64,000 nucleotides of DNA from an uncultured Pelagibacteraceae bacterium (GTDB taxonomy: Bacteria > Pseudomonadota > Alphaproteobacteria > Pelagibacterales > Pelagibacteraceae). Position numbers and translations under genes: made by a program. Positions 18,092 through 27,514 of the stretch are shown one piece after another. Position 1 is the first letter of the stretch. Every line of letters starts with the position of its first letter. Under the pieces are notes generated by a model that was given only the letters and a program-made list of their open reading frames with translations, did no database searches and had not been told where the DNA came from. The stretch is from contig CABYZT010000001.1 in the NCBI GenBank assembly GCA_902523515.1, forward strand, positions 62,001 to 126,000, written 5' to 3'.

Positions 18092-18718
18092 CTATAGTTT
18101 CAAAAAATTATCTATCATTTTTAATCCTGACTTATCACTTTTTTCAGGATGAAATTGTGTTCCGTAAATATTTTCTTTTTCAACAGAACAAGCAATAATC
18201 GATGAATATTCTGTTGTTGCAGAAATTACAGATTTATCTTCAGGTATAAATTCATAACTATGTACAAAATACATGTGAGAGTTATTTTCTATACCTTTAA
18301 AAATTTTACTTTCTTTTACAATATTAATTTGGTTCCAGCCAATATGAGGAAGTTTAAACTTTCCATGCTGATTATTGATTTTTGATACTTTGCCTGAAAC
18401 CCACCCAAGACCTTTAGTTTCAGTTTCTTCGTAACCAATGTTTGCAAACATTTGCAATCCAACACAAATTCCAAGAAGAGGTTTTTTATTATTAATTGCA
18501 AACTCATTTAAAGTGTCTACTAAACCACTTATTTTATTAAGTGCATCAACACAACTTTTAAACGAACCTTGACCCGGTAAAACAACTTTATCAGATGATT
18601 TAATCTGATTTAAATCTGAAGTTACTTCGATATTTACTTTACCTTTGGCAACTTCCTTAAAGGAGTTAATTACTGAGCTTATATTGCCCGAATTATAATC
18701 AACAATTGTGACGTTCAT
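18092..18718 (-). CDS. hisH: Imidazole glycerol phosphate synthase, glutaminase subunit
   Basis: A 208-residue class I glutamine amidotransferase that supplies ammonia to HisF. The nucleophile C85 is in PLLGICVGLQMF and the His-Glu pair in YGTQFHPEKSDKSG. The oxyanion region LPGQGSF is present. Length is normal. It follows hisB by five bases and precedes the fkbM-like gene by one base. Confidence 0.96.
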   Translation of the reverse strand: MNVTIVDYNSGNISSVINSFKEVAKGKVNIEVTSDLNQIKSSDKVVLPGQGSFKSCVDALNKISGLVDTLNEFAINNKKPLLGICVGLQMFANIGYEETETKGLGWVSGKVSKINNQHGKFKLPHIGWNQINIVKESKIFKGIENNSHMYFVHSYEFIPEDKSVISATTEYSSIIACSVEKENIYGTQFHPEKSDKSGLKMIDNFLKL

Positions 18719-18723
18719 TAAAC

Positions 18724-19314
18724 TTATAATGAGCCTTTAGTGGATGGTACGCTCTTCTTATTTCTTGGATCCATCTCTAATGCAGCTCTTAATGATCTTG
18801 CTAATGCTTTATAACAAGACTCAATTATGTGATGACTATTATCACCATAAATATTTTCAACATGCATCGTAATACCAGCTGATTGTGAAAATGCTTGAAA
18901 CCATTCTTTAAACAACTCTGTGTCCATCTCGCCTAGTTTCTCAACTTTCAATTTTACTTTCCAAATTAAATAGGGTCTGTTCGAAACATCTATTGCAATC
19001 CTAGTTAATGTTTCGTCCATTGGAATAACAGTATGAGCATATCTTTTTATTCCTACAAATTTTTTTGCAGCTTTTTTTAAAGCCTCTCCAATTGCAATAC
19101 CGGTGTCTTCTGTTGTATGGTGAAGATCGATATGAGTATCTCCTTTTGCTTTAACTTTTAAGTCAATTAAAGAATGCTTTGATAATTGTTCAAGCATGTG
19201 ATCCAAGAAACCAATACCAGTGTCAATTTGGTATATACCTTTGCCATCAATATTTACTTCAACATTAATGCTGGTTTCTTTTGTTTTTCGAGATACTTTT
19301 CCTTTTCTAGCCAT
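18724..19314 (-). CDS. hisB: Imidazoleglycerol-phosphate dehydratase
   Basis: A 196-residue stand-alone IGP dehydratase, without the phosphatase domain found in E. coli HisB. The metal-binding motifs [33 protein letters not shown] and [19 protein letters not shown] are all intact. It is the first gene of the his operon here; the upstream 89-base region is shared with divergent hslV. HisG, HisD, HisC and HisI are not in this window. Confidence 0.97.
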   Translation of the reverse strand: MARKGKVSRKTKETSINVEVNIDGKGIYQIDTGIGFLDHMLEQLSKHSLIDLKVKAKGDTHIDLHHTTEDTGIAIGEALKKAAKKFVGIKRYAHTVIPMDETLTRIAIDVSNRPYLIWKVKLKVEKLGEMDTELFKEWFQAFSQSAGITMHVENIYGDNSHHIIESCYKALARSLRAALEMDPRNKKSVPSTKGSL

Positions 19315-19368
19315 ATAATTTTAATGGTATACATACATAATCCAACTATATCAATATCAGTCTCAAGA

Positions 19369-19397
19369 CTTGAAGTATCAAAAATAGTTACCATTTA
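19369..19397 (+). promoter_or_regulatory. Candidate sigma-32 heat-shock promoter of hslVU
   Basis: CTTGAA (19369-19374), a 16-base spacer and CCATTTA (19391-19397) match the RpoH-type -35 and -10 elements. The -10 ends six bases before the hslV ATG, so transcription would start at or next to the start codon. No Shine-Dalgarno sequence is visible in that interval. Confidence 0.6.
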
Positions 19398-19403
19398 TTA
19401 ATT

Positions 19404-19919
19404 ATGACAACAATTGTACTAGTAAGAAAAAACAATGAAGTAGTAGTTGCTGGTGATGGACAAGTAAGTATGGGAAATACTGTTGTTAAAAGCACAGCTT
19501 CAAAAGTTAGAAAAATTGAAAAAAGAGATGTAGTTGCTGGATTTGCAGGTTCAACTGCGGATGCATTAACTTTATTTGAAAGGTTAGAAGGAAAACTAGA
19601 AAAACACGCAGGTAACTTGTCAAGGGCTGCTGTTGAATTGGCTAAAGATTGGAGAACAGACAAATATTTAAGAAGGTTAGAAGCATTGATGGCGGTAGGA
19701 GATAAAAATAATAGTTATATAATTTCTGGAACTGGGGATGTCTTAGAGCCCGAGGGTGACGTAATTGGAATTGGTTCAGGAGGAAATTATGCTCTTGCTG
19801 CTGGAAAAGTTTTAATAGAAAGCAATATGTCTGCTGAAGAAGTTGCAAAAAAAGCAATCAAAGTTGCTGCGGATATATGTGTTTTCACAAATGATAATGT
19901 AAAGATTGAAAAAATATAA
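19404..19919 (+). CDS. hslV: ATP-dependent protease HslV (ClpQ), peptidase subunit
   Basis: A 171-residue proteasome-like peptidase. The start [27 protein letters not shown] places the catalytic Thr at position 2, which becomes the N-terminal nucleophile. [17 protein letters not shown] and [12 protein letters not shown] are family signatures. It forms a double hexamer that is activated by HslU, encoded next with a one-base overlap. A sigma-32-like promoter lies immediately upstream and suggests heat-shock control and perhaps a leaderless mRNA. Confidence 0.98.
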   Translation: MTTIVLVRKNNEVVVAGDGQVSMGNTVVKSTASKVRKIEKRDVVAGFAGSTADALTLFERLEGKLEKHAGNLSRAAVELAKDWRTDKYLRRLEALMAVGDKNNSYIISGTGDVLEPEGDVIGIGSGGNYALAAGKVLIESNMSAEEVAKKAIKVAADICVFTNDNVKIEKI

Positions 19920-21289
19920 TGGACTCAAACGTAACACAACTACATAGAAAAGAGAAAAATCAAAAAGAAGAAACTTCTTTAGTAAGCTCTTTGTCTCCAA
20001 GAGAAATTGTTTCTGAATTAGATAGATTTGTTGTTGGGCAAAATAAAGCAAAAAGAGCCGTTGCGGTTGCTTTAAGAAATAGATGGAGAAGACAAGCCCT
20101 TAAAGGTGAAATGAAGAATGAAGTTTTACCTAAAAATATTTTAATGATTGGACCAACTGGGGTAGGTAAAACCGAAATTTCAAGAAGACTATCAAAACTT
20201 GCAGAAGCCCCATTTGTTAAAGTAGAAGCTACGAGATTTACAGAAGTTGGTTACGTAGGAAGAGATGTAGAACAAATCGTAAGAGATTTAATCGAGATTG
20301 CAATCTCGATGGAAAAAATAAAAAAAAGAAAAGAAGTTTTTGCACAAGCTCAAAAAGCAGCAGAGGAAAAAGTTTTAGATGCTTTGGTTGGTAAAAAAGC
20401 AAGTTTGGCTACAAGAGAAAGTTTTAGAAAAAGATTAAGAAATGGCGATTTAGATGACAATGAAATTGAAATAGCAGTTAGCGATACTGGCTCAAGTGGT
20501 GCTTCTTTTGAAATACCTGGAATGCCTGGTGCAAATGTTGGCATGATCAATATTGGAGAAATGATTGGCAAATCAATGGGTAATAAAGAGAAAAAGAAGA
20601 AAATGACGGTTAAAGAATCTCATGAGATTTTAATTAATGATGAATCTGACAAATTAATTGAACAAGACAAAATTATTAAAGCAGCAAAACTATCAACCGA
20701 AAATAATGGAATTGTGTTCTTAGATGAAATTGACAAAATTTCTGCAAGAACAGATAGAGTTGGAGGAGATGTATCAAGAGAAGGTGTTCAGAGAGATTTG
20801 TTGCCTTTAATTGAAGGGACAACTGTTAATACTAAACATGGTCCGATTAAAACAGATCATATTTTATTTATTGCATCAGGCGCTTTCCAGCTTGCAAAAC
20901 CATCTGATTTACTTCCTGAATTACAGGGCAGGTTACCAATTAGAGTAGAATTAGAAGCTTTAACAAGTGAAGATTTTAAAAGAATCTTAAGAGAACCTGA
21001 TTTCAGTTTAATAAAACAATATGTGGCCCTTTTAAAGACTGAGAATGTTGATCTTGAATTTTCAGATGATGGCATAGATGCAATTGCCACGATAGCTTCA
21101 GAAGTCAATACGACTGTAGAAAATATTGGTGCCAGAAGGTTACATACCATTATTGAAAAGATTTTAGATGAAATCAGCTTTACTGCAACAGATCGAGCGG
21201 GTGAAAAAATTACGATTGATAAAAGTTATATAGATAAAAATTTAGAAAACTTGATTAAAGATACAGATCTTTCAAAATTTATCCTATAA
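19919..21289 (+). CDS. hslU: ATP-dependent protease HslU (ClpY), ATPase subunit
   Basis: A 456-residue AAA+ unfoldase. The N-terminal [33 protein letters not shown] is characteristic. Walker A is [14 protein letters not shown] (near 80) with the pore loop GYVGRDVE next to it. The I-domain covers about residues 110-240, and Walker B is [11 protein letters not shown] (near 263). The C-terminal end LSKFIL supplies the tail that inserts into HslV. It is translationally coupled to hslV. Confidence 0.98.
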   Translation: MDSNVTQLHRKEKNQKEETSLVSSLSPREIVSELDRFVVGQNKAKRAVAVALRNRWRRQALKGEMKNEVLPKNILMIGPTGVGKTEISRRLSKLAEAPFVKVEATRFTEVGYVGRDVEQIVRDLIEIAISMEKIKKRKEVFAQAQKAAEEKVLDALVGKKASLATRESFRKRLRNGDLDDNEIEIAVSDTGSSGASFEIPGMPGANVGMINIGEMIGKSMGNKEKKKKMTVKESHEILINDESDKLIEQDKIIKAAKLSTENNGIVFLDEIDKISARTDRVGGDVSREGVQRDLLPLIEGTTVNTKHGPIKTDHILFIASGAFQLAKPSDLLPELQGRLPIRVELEALTSEDFKRILREPDFSLIKQYVALLKTENVDLEFSDDGIDAIATIASEVNTTVENIGARRLHTIIEKILDEISFTATDRAGEKITIDKSYIDKNLENLIKDTDLSKFIL

Positions 21290-21300
21290 ATCAAATTCTT

Positions 21301-22146
21301 TTACAAATAACCAAGCTCCTCCATTTCTGTTTTTAAATTTTTTTCTAAGTTTTCCCTCAAATTACGTGGTACATTTTTTTTTCCATCATTTTTTTTTCCA
21401 TATTTAAAAAATTTTACATCACCCTTTTTTTTATTATAAGACTCAGAAAAGTAGTTTGATTTTTCTAAGGCCTGAAGATTATTAAATGAAGTCGTATTAA
21501 GCGTATTTTCAAGTTTTTTATGATCTATTTTAAAATTAGAATTTGTTAGTCTATAAATAAATTTTAAAATTGAGATAAATGCAGTTTTTGGATCTTCAAC
21601 TAAATCTTCATATTTTACCAGTAAATATTTATTTACCTTCTTAAATTCTTTCCATGAATTATAATTTGATGCCCAGGATCCTGCGTGGATAATGGTTTTA
21701 TTCTCCAGCTCAGCATTGCCTCCTAATTGTCTGACTTCTAAAATTCTATTTGTTGCTTCTTCTAATGAAATATCTGCATGATTTGCATAGGAATTAATAA
21801 TTTTTCTTGGGTCTCTAACTATATATATGGCTCCCAAAGTATTTTGTAAATTGGTAAATGAATATCCATTTATGTCATGTAATGCACTATGAGTTTTCAA
21901 AAACCTTATAGAGGCACCGTCTCTCTTATTGATTTCCTCTTGTGCCTTTATATAATTTTTAACGATTTCAATTTCTGTATCAGTGTTTATTCCAAGATTT
22001 TTAAAAACATTTTTATCTGGAAACTGTTTAATATTCTCAAGTAAATTAAAATTAAAATTTCCATCTTTTGTAAAAAAATACGCAGACAGCATTGTTCTCG
22101 CTAGTGTGTTTCCACTTTTTGGGTATGATGCTAACCAAATAATCAT
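21301..22146 (-). CDS. Sulfotransferase domain protein (copy 2, diverged C-terminus)
   Basis: A 281-residue sulfotransferase-like protein with phosphosulfate loop ASYPKSGNTLARTML (residues 6-20), catalytic-His motif LKTHSAL and 3'-phosphate motif IYIVRDPRKIINSYANH. It is closely related to the next copy over the first two thirds. The C-terminal LGPKNDW motif seen in other copies is replaced by KYGKKNDGKKNVPRNL. The acceptor is unknown. It starts with ATG at 22146, overlapping the upstream copy by four bases. Confidence 0.9.
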   Translation of the reverse strand: MIIWLASYPKSGNTLARTMLSAYFFTKDGNFNFNLLENIKQFPDKNVFKNLGINTDTEIEIVKNYIKAQEEINKRDGASIRFLKTHSALHDINGYSFTNLQNTLGAIYIVRDPRKIINSYANHADISLEEATNRILEVRQLGGNAELENKTIIHAGSWASNYNSWKEFKKVNKYLLVKYEDLVEDPKTAFISILKFIYRLTNSNFKIDHKKLENTLNTTSFNNLQALEKSNYFSESYNKKKGDVKFFKYGKKNDGKKNVPRNLRENLEKNLKTEMEELGYL

Positions 22147-22988
22147 TGCAAGTAATTTAATTCAATCATTTCTTTTCTAAATGCTTTTTCAATTTTTTCC
22201 CTTATCTTTTGATCTAACAATGTTTTCCAATCATTTTTGGGACCTAGATTGAAAAAAGGGATTTTTTTTCCTGTTTTTTTATCCTTCTTTGCCTCAAAAA
22301 AACCCTCCTTTTTTTCAAGTCGTTGAAGTTTCTCAAAACTAGTTGTGTCTAAAACATTTTTAAATTTAGACTTGTCCAAAATAAAGTCATTATTATTCAG
22401 CTTATATATAAATTTAAGACTTTCCAAAAAATACTTTTCTCTATCTGCTATTAAATCCTCATACTTAATTAATAAATATCTTTCTTGATGTTTAAACGAT
22501 TTCCAACTTTGAAAATTTCCATCCCAAGTGCCCATGTGCACTATTGGTTCTTGTGTCTTTTCATCGCCCCCAAAATGCTTAACATTAATTAGGGTGTTTG
22601 CAGCATTTTCAATCGAAACATTTGCAAACCTTGCCCACGATGTCACTACATTTCTTGGATCTCTCACTAAGTAAATTACACCTAAAGAGTTGTTCAAATC
22701 AGTAAAGGCATGATTTTCTATATTAAATAGATAGCTGTGAGTTTTGAGAAATTGAACAGAATTCTTTTTATTAAAACTTTCCTGAACATTTATATAATTT
22801 TTAACAACCTCTTTTTGATTATTAACATCAATACCTAGGTTTTTGAACAAATTGGTACTTGGGAATTGCATTATATTTCTAATTAAAGAAAAATTATAAA
22901 TACCATCTTTGGAAAAAAAATATGCTGCTAGCATTGACCTCAATAAAGTATTTCCACTTTTTGGGTATGAGGCAAGCCAAATAAACAT
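22143..22988 (-). CDS. Sulfotransferase domain protein (copy 3)
   Basis: A 281-residue sulfotransferase-like protein with ASYPKSGNTLLRSML at residues 6-20, LKTHSYLF as the catalytic-His motif and IYLVRDPRNVVTSWARF as the 3'-phosphate motif. The C-terminal FFNLGPKNDWKTLLDQ is shared with copies 1 and 4. It forms a tandem duplicate with copy 2, overlapping it by four bases. The pair lies between hslU and the smr/Tim44-like genes, in a place normally occupied by housekeeping genes. Confidence 0.9.
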   Translation of the reverse strand: MFIWLASYPKSGNTLLRSMLAAYFFSKDGIYNFSLIRNIMQFPSTNLFKNLGIDVNNQKEVVKNYINVQESFNKKNSVQFLKTHSYLFNIENHAFTDLNNSLGVIYLVRDPRNVVTSWARFANVSIENAANTLINVKHFGGDEKTQEPIVHMGTWDGNFQSWKSFKHQERYLLIKYEDLIADREKYFLESLKFIYKLNNNDFILDKSKFKNVLDTTSFEKLQRLEKKEGFFEAKKDKKTGKKIPFFNLGPKNDWKTLLDQKIREKIEKAFRKEMIELNYLQ

Positions 22989-23012
22989 TTTAAATGATTA
23001 ACGATTTATTTT

Positions 23013-23423
23013 TTAAAATTTTTTTAAATATATATAAAAAGCGCCACTACCACCATCTTTAATATCTGCATCCTTTATCTCTATAATTTTTTTCATTAAA
23101 TCTTTATTGTTTTGAATATAATTAGGAACTGAGTTTTTTAATATTCCTAAATCTTTTGAGATAAATGGATCATTTTCATTATTAGAATGAATTCCTTTAC
23201 CTGTTATAACTATTAATTTATCAACACCCTCATCAAAGCTTTTCAAAATAAATTTTTTAATAATTGTGTTTGCTTCATCAAGGGTGTAACCATGTAAATC
23301 AATTGATCTTGTTCCTAATCTGTTGTTAATTTTTATCTTTTTATCTTTATCGTATAACTTTTCTTTACTATTTATAAATTGAAGCCAATCTTTCTTGTCT
23401 TTTTTTGAAATATTGTTACTCAA
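23013..23423 (-). CDS. Smr domain protein
   Basis: A 136-residue protein ending in a small MutS-related (Smr) domain. The signatures are SIDLHGYTLDEANTIIKKFI (LDLHG motif) near residue 37 and KLIVITGKGIHS (TGxG motif) near 71. Smr domains bind nucleic acid and some have endonuclease activity; single-domain proteins in proteobacteria may act on stalled ribosomes. The start is TTG at 23423, immediately after the upstream TAA; there is no ATG before the domain. It is probably co-transcribed with the Tim44-like gene. Confidence 0.9.
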   Translation of the reverse strand: MSNNISKKDKKDWLQFINSKEKLYDKDKKIKINNRLGTRSIDLHGYTLDEANTIIKKFILKSFDEGVDKLIVITGKGIHSNNENDPFISKDLGILKNSVPNYIQNNKDLMKKIIEIKDADIKDGGSGAFYIYLKKF

Positions 23424-24023
23424 TTAATTTAAAGTGTTAACAAGAAGCCAATTAGGATTTGGTGAAGTTGTATCTCTTGAAAATACCCAGGTATCATATA
23501 TTCTTTTAATTTTTTCTGGATCACCAGAAATAATATTTTTATCTTTGTCTTTTATACATGTTATTACTTCTGCAATAAAGTTTACTGTCACATTTAATAT
23601 ATTGCCATTTTTTTTATGTTCTTTTATTTCAGCTGAATTAATGCCAATAAAAGTAATTTCTGCAAAATAGCCTTTTTCTTTTCTTTGATTAAGTGCTTGA
23701 GTAAATTGATCAAATATTTGCTTATCTAACAATGGTTTACTAGTTGTAATTTTATTATCATTATCACTAAAGTCAGTAATTATCGTTTCGTATGCAATTC
23801 TAGCACCTTTCAAAAATTCTTTTTGAGCATCTTGATCGAAAGTATTAACAACTTTCTTTTTTAAATTATCAACTTTAACATTTTTTAAAATTTCCTTAAA
23901 TTGTGGGTTAGGTTTTCCCTCAAATCCAGTTCTTTTCCCCAAAATGCCTCTCAATCTCAAAAAAATAAAACCCGCTATCATCGCCAACAGTATTATGTCT
24001 ATATATTCAAAACTGTAATTCAT
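23424..24023 (-). CDS. Tim44/TimA-like domain protein
   Basis: A 199-residue protein with one N-terminal membrane helix (about residues 8-24, DIILLAMIAGFIFLRL) and a Tim44-like domain. The segments RTGFEGKPNPQF and FLKGARIAYETIITDFSDND are typical of alphaproteobacterial TimA, as is the C-terminal DTWVFSRDTTSPNPNWLLV. These proteins share the fold of mitochondrial Tim44, but their bacterial role is unclear. The ATG at 24023 is preferred to the TTG at 24029. It is divergent from fxsA, as in many alphaproteobacteria (timA / fxsA-secB). Confidence 0.88.
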   Translation of the reverse strand: MNYSFEYIDIILLAMIAGFIFLRLRGILGKRTGFEGKPNPQFKEILKNVKVDNLKKKVVNTFDQDAQKEFLKGARIAYETIITDFSDNDNKITTSKPLLDKQIFDQFTQALNQRKEKGYFAEITFIGINSAEIKEHKKNGNILNVTVNFIAEVITCIKDKDKNIISGDPEKIKRIYDTWVFSRDTTSPNPNWLLVNTLN

Positions 24024-24083
24024 ATCCAATGAACTTAATTACTATGTTGATTAATTTCAACCAGCAATTTAGATTAAGGACAA

Positions 24084-24509
24084 ATGAACTCAATATTTTT
24101 AATACTTATTTTAGTCCCCATTATTGAAATTTATTTATTAATAAAAATAGGATCTCAAATCGGAGCTATTTCAACTATTTTTCTAATTATAACAACAGCG
24201 GTGGTTGGAGTTTATTATGCAAAATATGAGGGTATCAATACCCTACGATCAGGATTTTCGCAAATAAGCAGAAAAGAAACGCCTGTCTATGAAGTAATCT
24301 CAGGTGCTGCAATAGCATTTGCTGCCCTGCTTTTAATTTTCCCAGGTTTTTTAACCGACTTGCTGGGTTTTTTATTAATTTTTCCTATAACAAGAAAATT
24401 AATGTTTAAAACTTTAAATAAAAAAATAAAAAAACAAACAAAACAAAATAATGATTTTATTGAAGGAGATTATGAGGATATAGAGGACGAAAATGATAGA
24501 AAAATATAA
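24084..24509 (+). CDS. fxsA: FxsA family membrane protein
   Basis: A 141-residue inner-membrane protein with about three helices in residues 1-105 and a charged C-terminal tail. IPIxExYLLIKIGSQIGAxxT-like opening (VPIIEIYLLIKIGSQIGAISTIFLIITTAVVG) and FPGFLTDLLGFLLIFP are the FxsA signatures. FxsA affects phage exclusion in E. coli; its normal function is not known. A purine-rich AAGGA lies before the ATG. It overlaps secB by 17 bases. Confidence 0.9.
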   Translation: MNSIFLILILVPIIEIYLLIKIGSQIGAISTIFLIITTAVVGVYYAKYEGINTLRSGFSQISRKETPVYEVISGAAIAFAALLLIFPGFLTDLLGFLLIFPITRKLMFKTLNKKIKKQTKQNNDFIEGDYEDIEDENDRKI

Positions 24510-24915
24510 AATTTTAAGTCAATACATTAAGGATATGTCTAGTGAAACCCCCGACATTGAGACTTTTTTATTTGTGAAAGATAATATTTCTAAATATCAA
24601 CTTGAGATAGATATTACCTCCAAAGCTATAAAAAATAAATTGATTGAAATTAACACCACTTTTAAATTTTTGGATAAAAAAAATAATCAAAAAAAATCTC
24701 ACTTTGAAATTGTTTATGCAACAATAATAAGAGTTGAAGATGAAATAAAATCAAAAAAAGAGATCGAAAAAATTGTTCTTTGCGATGTTCAAAATAAAAT
24801 TTATCCAAACTTAGAAAAATCTTTTTTAAATCTTTTGCACAACTCAGGGTACAAAGGTGTAAATTTTGAAAAGAAAATTGATTTTGAAAATCTATACAAA
24901 GAAAGATTTAGTTAA
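24493..24915 (+). CDS. secB: Protein-export chaperone SecB
   Basis: A 140-residue SecB, which keeps precursor proteins unfolded and hands them to SecA. The pattern ILSQYIKDMSSETPDIETFL at the N-terminus is the family signature, and the central strands and the late LLHNSGYKGVNFEKKIDFENLY align with SecB. It is shorter at the C-terminus than E. coli SecB (155). The beginning overlaps fxsA; the end overlaps convergent dnaQ by eight bases. Confidence 0.92.
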   Translation: MIEKYKILSQYIKDMSSETPDIETFLFVKDNISKYQLEIDITSKAIKNKLIEINTTFKFLDKKNNQKKSHFEIVYATIIRVEDEIKSKKEIEKIVLCDVQNKIYPNLEKSFLNLLHNSGYKGVNFEKKIDFENLYKERFS

Positions 24916-25573
24916 AATAATTTTTTTTTAAGTTCTCTTTTAAATAAACTTTATGTTTTTCTTTTTCTTCTTTAGAGATTTCTACTATTTTTTTATAATG
25001 AGAAATAATAGAGTTATTAAACTTGGTGCCCTCGTGATTTTCAATATTTAAATTAAAAGAGGGCTCTTTTTGATCAATCAGATTAATATAAACTTTAGCT
25101 AATAAATCGCAGTCAATTAAAGCGGTGTGGTTTTTCCTTTTTGAATTATCAACACTATACCGTTTACAAAGAGCGTCAAGATTTACGGGTGAACCAGGAA
25201 ATTTATCTCTAGCCAAAACAAGAGTATCTACCACCTCATTCTTGATTTCATCCATTTGTAATAATCTAAGTTCATTGTTTAGATGAGCCAGATCAAATTC
25301 TGCGTTATGAATAATAAGTTTCTTGCCTTCTATAAATTTTAAAAAATCTTTAACAACTTCGGAAAATTTTTTTTGTTTAGATAAAAAGTCATCACTATAA
25401 CCATGTATCTCAAAAGCTTTTTGAGAAACTTTTTTTTCTGGATTGAGATAACAATGAAATTTGTTTTTTGTTGGGATTAGGTTGTTCAACTCAATGCAGC
25501 CTATTTCAACAATTCTATGACCTTCCTGAATGGATATTCCTGTTGTTTCTGTATCTAATACAACTTCTTTCAT
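24908..25573 (-). CDS. dnaQ: DNA polymerase III epsilon subunit (3'-5' exonuclease)
   Basis: A 221-residue proofreading exonuclease of the DEDDh type. Exo I is VLDTETTGIS (residues 5-14), Exo II is LIIHNAEFDLAHLNNEL and Exo III is HTALIDCDLLAKVYINL, so all catalytic residues are present. The C-terminal part that binds the polymerase alpha subunit is present but weakly conserved. It is the last gene of the ppsR-maf-aroE-coaE-dnaQ series, one base from coaE. Confidence 0.95.
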   Translation of the reverse strand: MKEVVLDTETTGISIQEGHRIVEIGCIELNNLIPTKNKFHCYLNPEKKVSQKAFEIHGYSDDFLSKQKKFSEVVKDFLKFIEGKKLIIHNAEFDLAHLNNELRLLQMDEIKNEVVDTLVLARDKFPGSPVNLDALCKRYSVDNSKRKNHTALIDCDLLAKVYINLIDQKEPSFNLNIENHEGTKFNNSIISHYKKIVEISKEEKEKHKVYLKENLKKNYFN

Positions 25574-26143
25574 TTATAAAATTTCATTTAATATTTTCTT
25601 TATACTGTTTTTTACAGTTTTTTTCTTATAATTATTATTAATTATAAAATTTGATCTTCTTTTTTTATAAGCTGAAGGTAATTGAATTTTTTTAAACCTA
25701 TTTATAAGTTTACTGTTAAAATTTGGTCTTTTTCTAAGTCTTTTTTCTATTTCTATTTTTTTTGATTCTACAAAAATCAATATATCATTTTTATTATTAA
25801 TTTTGTTTTCTAACAACAAAGGAATATCTAGTATTACAATTTTTTTATTTCTATTTTTTTTTAAGAATAATTTTAGTGCTTTTCTGATTTCCAGATGAAC
25901 TACTGTAATTATCTTTTTTAAATTTACATTATTAATTAATATTGCTTTTGTAATTTCTTTTTTATTTATTGGAAAAGAAAATATTTGATGTGGTAATTTT
26001 TTATTTAATTTTTTAAATATTTTTTTATCTTTTTTATAAAGTTTTGATACCTCTTGATCTGCATTAAATACGGGATAACCAAAATTATTAGCAACATAAC
26101 TTTTTCCCGAACCTATTTCTCCTAAGATTCCTATTCTAATCAT
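25574..26143 (-). CDS. coaE: Dephospho-CoA kinase
   Basis: A 189-residue kinase for the last step of coenzyme A synthesis. The P-loop GEIGSGKSYVANNFG is at residues 8-22, and PVFNADQEVSKLY and VILDIPLLLENK are family motifs. Lys content is very high, in line with the AT-rich genome. It overlaps aroE by eight bases. Confidence 0.94.
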   Translation of the reverse strand: MIRIGILGEIGSGKSYVANNFGYPVFNADQEVSKLYKKDKKIFKKLNKKLPHQIFSFPINKKEITKAILINNVNLKKIITVVHLEIRKALKLFLKKNRNKKIVILDIPLLLENKINNKNDILIFVESKKIEIEKRLRKRPNFNSKLINRFKKIQLPSAYKKRRSNFIINNNYKKKTVKNSIKKILNEIL

Positions 26144-26930
26144 TTCTTAAAATTTCTAGTGTCTTGTCGTTTGTTGATGGCTCTATTTTGTGCCATAATT
26201 TGAATGCTTCGAAAGCCTGATAAACAAACATTAATTTACCATTTTCTGTTTTATTGCCAAGTTTTTTTCCTTCTTTTAAAAAATTTGTCTCCACAGGATT
26301 ATAAATTACATCATAAAACAATTTATTGTTTCCATATTTTGAAAAATCTAAATTAATAGACTCTTTATTTAACCCTAAACTAGTAGCATTTATAATTACA
26401 TCAAAATCAATTATATTGCCCCAATCTAATATTTCTAAATTATTAAATAATAATTTTAATTCCTCAGCTTTTTTTTTAGTTCTATTGCTGATAATTATTT
26501 GCGATACATTCATTTTATTCAAGGCAAAAATTATTGAAGGAACTACTCCACCAGCACCTAAAATAAAAATTCTTTTGTCTTTCATGTTGAAATTTAAATT
26601 TTTAATTGCTTTATCAAAACCAAAAATATCTGTATTGTGGCCTACCAAATTATCATTACTTAAAATTATTGTATTTACTGACTGGGTTTGTTCTGCCTCT
26701 GGACTTAATTTATCTAAATAAGGTATTACTGCTTTTTTGAAAGGAACAGTAATATTAATACCGTTTGTTTTTTTTTCTTTTACTTCAGAAATTATATTTT
26801 CGAGATCCTTCTCCTCAATTCTTCTTTTATCATAAATGGCATCAATGTTGTTTTCTTTAAGCCAATAATTATGAAGCTTAGGTGATAAAGAATGGTTGAT
26901 AGGATTACCAATTACAAAATATTTTTTCAT
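26136..26930 (-). CDS. aroE: Shikimate dehydrogenase
   Basis: A 264-residue NADPH-dependent enzyme of the shikimate pathway. NPINHSLSPKLHNYW (residues 9-23) binds shikimate, ITVPFKKAV holds the catalytic Lys and GHNTDIFGFDKA the catalytic Asp. The nucleotide loop FILGAGGVVPS and NRTKKKAEEL for NADP phosphate are intact. The stop of maf and the start of aroE share one base, indicating coupling. Confidence 0.96.
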   Translation of the reverse strand: MKKYFVIGNPINHSLSPKLHNYWLKENNIDAIYDKRRIEEKDLENIISEVKEKKTNGINITVPFKKAVIPYLDKLSPEAEQTQSVNTIILSNDNLVGHNTDIFGFDKAIKNLNFNMKDKRIFILGAGGVVPSIIFALNKMNVSQIIISNRTKKKAEELKLLFNNLEILDWGNIIDFDVIINATSLGLNKESINLDFSKYGNNKLFYDVIYNPVETNFLKEGKKLGNKTENGKLMFVYQAFEAFKLWHKIEPSTNDKTLEILRND

Positions 26931-27514
26931 TACAATAAGCTTAAGTATTCCTTAATTTTTTTAACAGGTAGACCCATAATTGTATTTTCGTCACCTTCTA
27001 TGCTTGCAAACAAACTTCGACCCTCTCCTTCTATTTGGTATACATTGTATGCGTAAAGAGTTTCATCAGATATCTTGGATAAATAATTTTTTAATTCGTC
27101 GTCAGTAAAATTTTTCATAGTTAATTTTGCTTTATCAGTATAATTCCAAATCATAGATCCATTTTTTGATATACAAACAGAACTAATCAAAAAATGTGAT
27201 TTACCGTTAAGTTTTCTTAATATTTCCATTGCCTCTTTTCTGCTTTCTGGTTTAGATATTAGTTCGCCGTTTAGATCTATTACACTATCTGCTCCTAAAA
27301 CTATTTCATCTGATTTCTTTGAGCTGACTTTGTTTGCTTTTAATTCTGCCAAATTTTTTGAAATTATTTCTGAACTTGCCTGTTCTTTTAATAAACTTTC
27401 TTTAACAGGCTCTTCATCTACGTTTGAAGGCTCTACAACGCATTTAATATTATTTTTGTCTAAAATTTCTTTTCTAACCGCACTTTTTGAAGCGAGAATA
27501 ATTTTATTTAACAT
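26930..27514 (-). CDS. Maf family nucleotide pyrophosphatase
   Basis: A 194-residue Maf-like protein that removes pyrophosphate from modified or non-canonical nucleoside triphosphates. LASKSAVRKEIL at the N-terminus, VLGADSVIDLNG with the catalytic Asp and the late GLPVKKIKEYL match the family. Which of the Maf subgroups (dTTP/UTP or m7GTP) it belongs to cannot be settled here. It overlaps ppsR by 11 bases. Confidence 0.92.
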   Translation of the reverse strand: MLNKIILASKSAVRKEILDKNNIKCVVEPSNVDEEPVKESLLKEQASSEIISKNLAELKANKVSSKKSDEIVLGADSVIDLNGELISKPESRKEAMEILRKLNGKSHFLISSVCISKNGSMIWNYTDKAKLTMKNFTDDELKNYLSKISDETLYAYNVYQIEGEGRSLFASIEGDENTIMGLPVKKIKEYLSLL

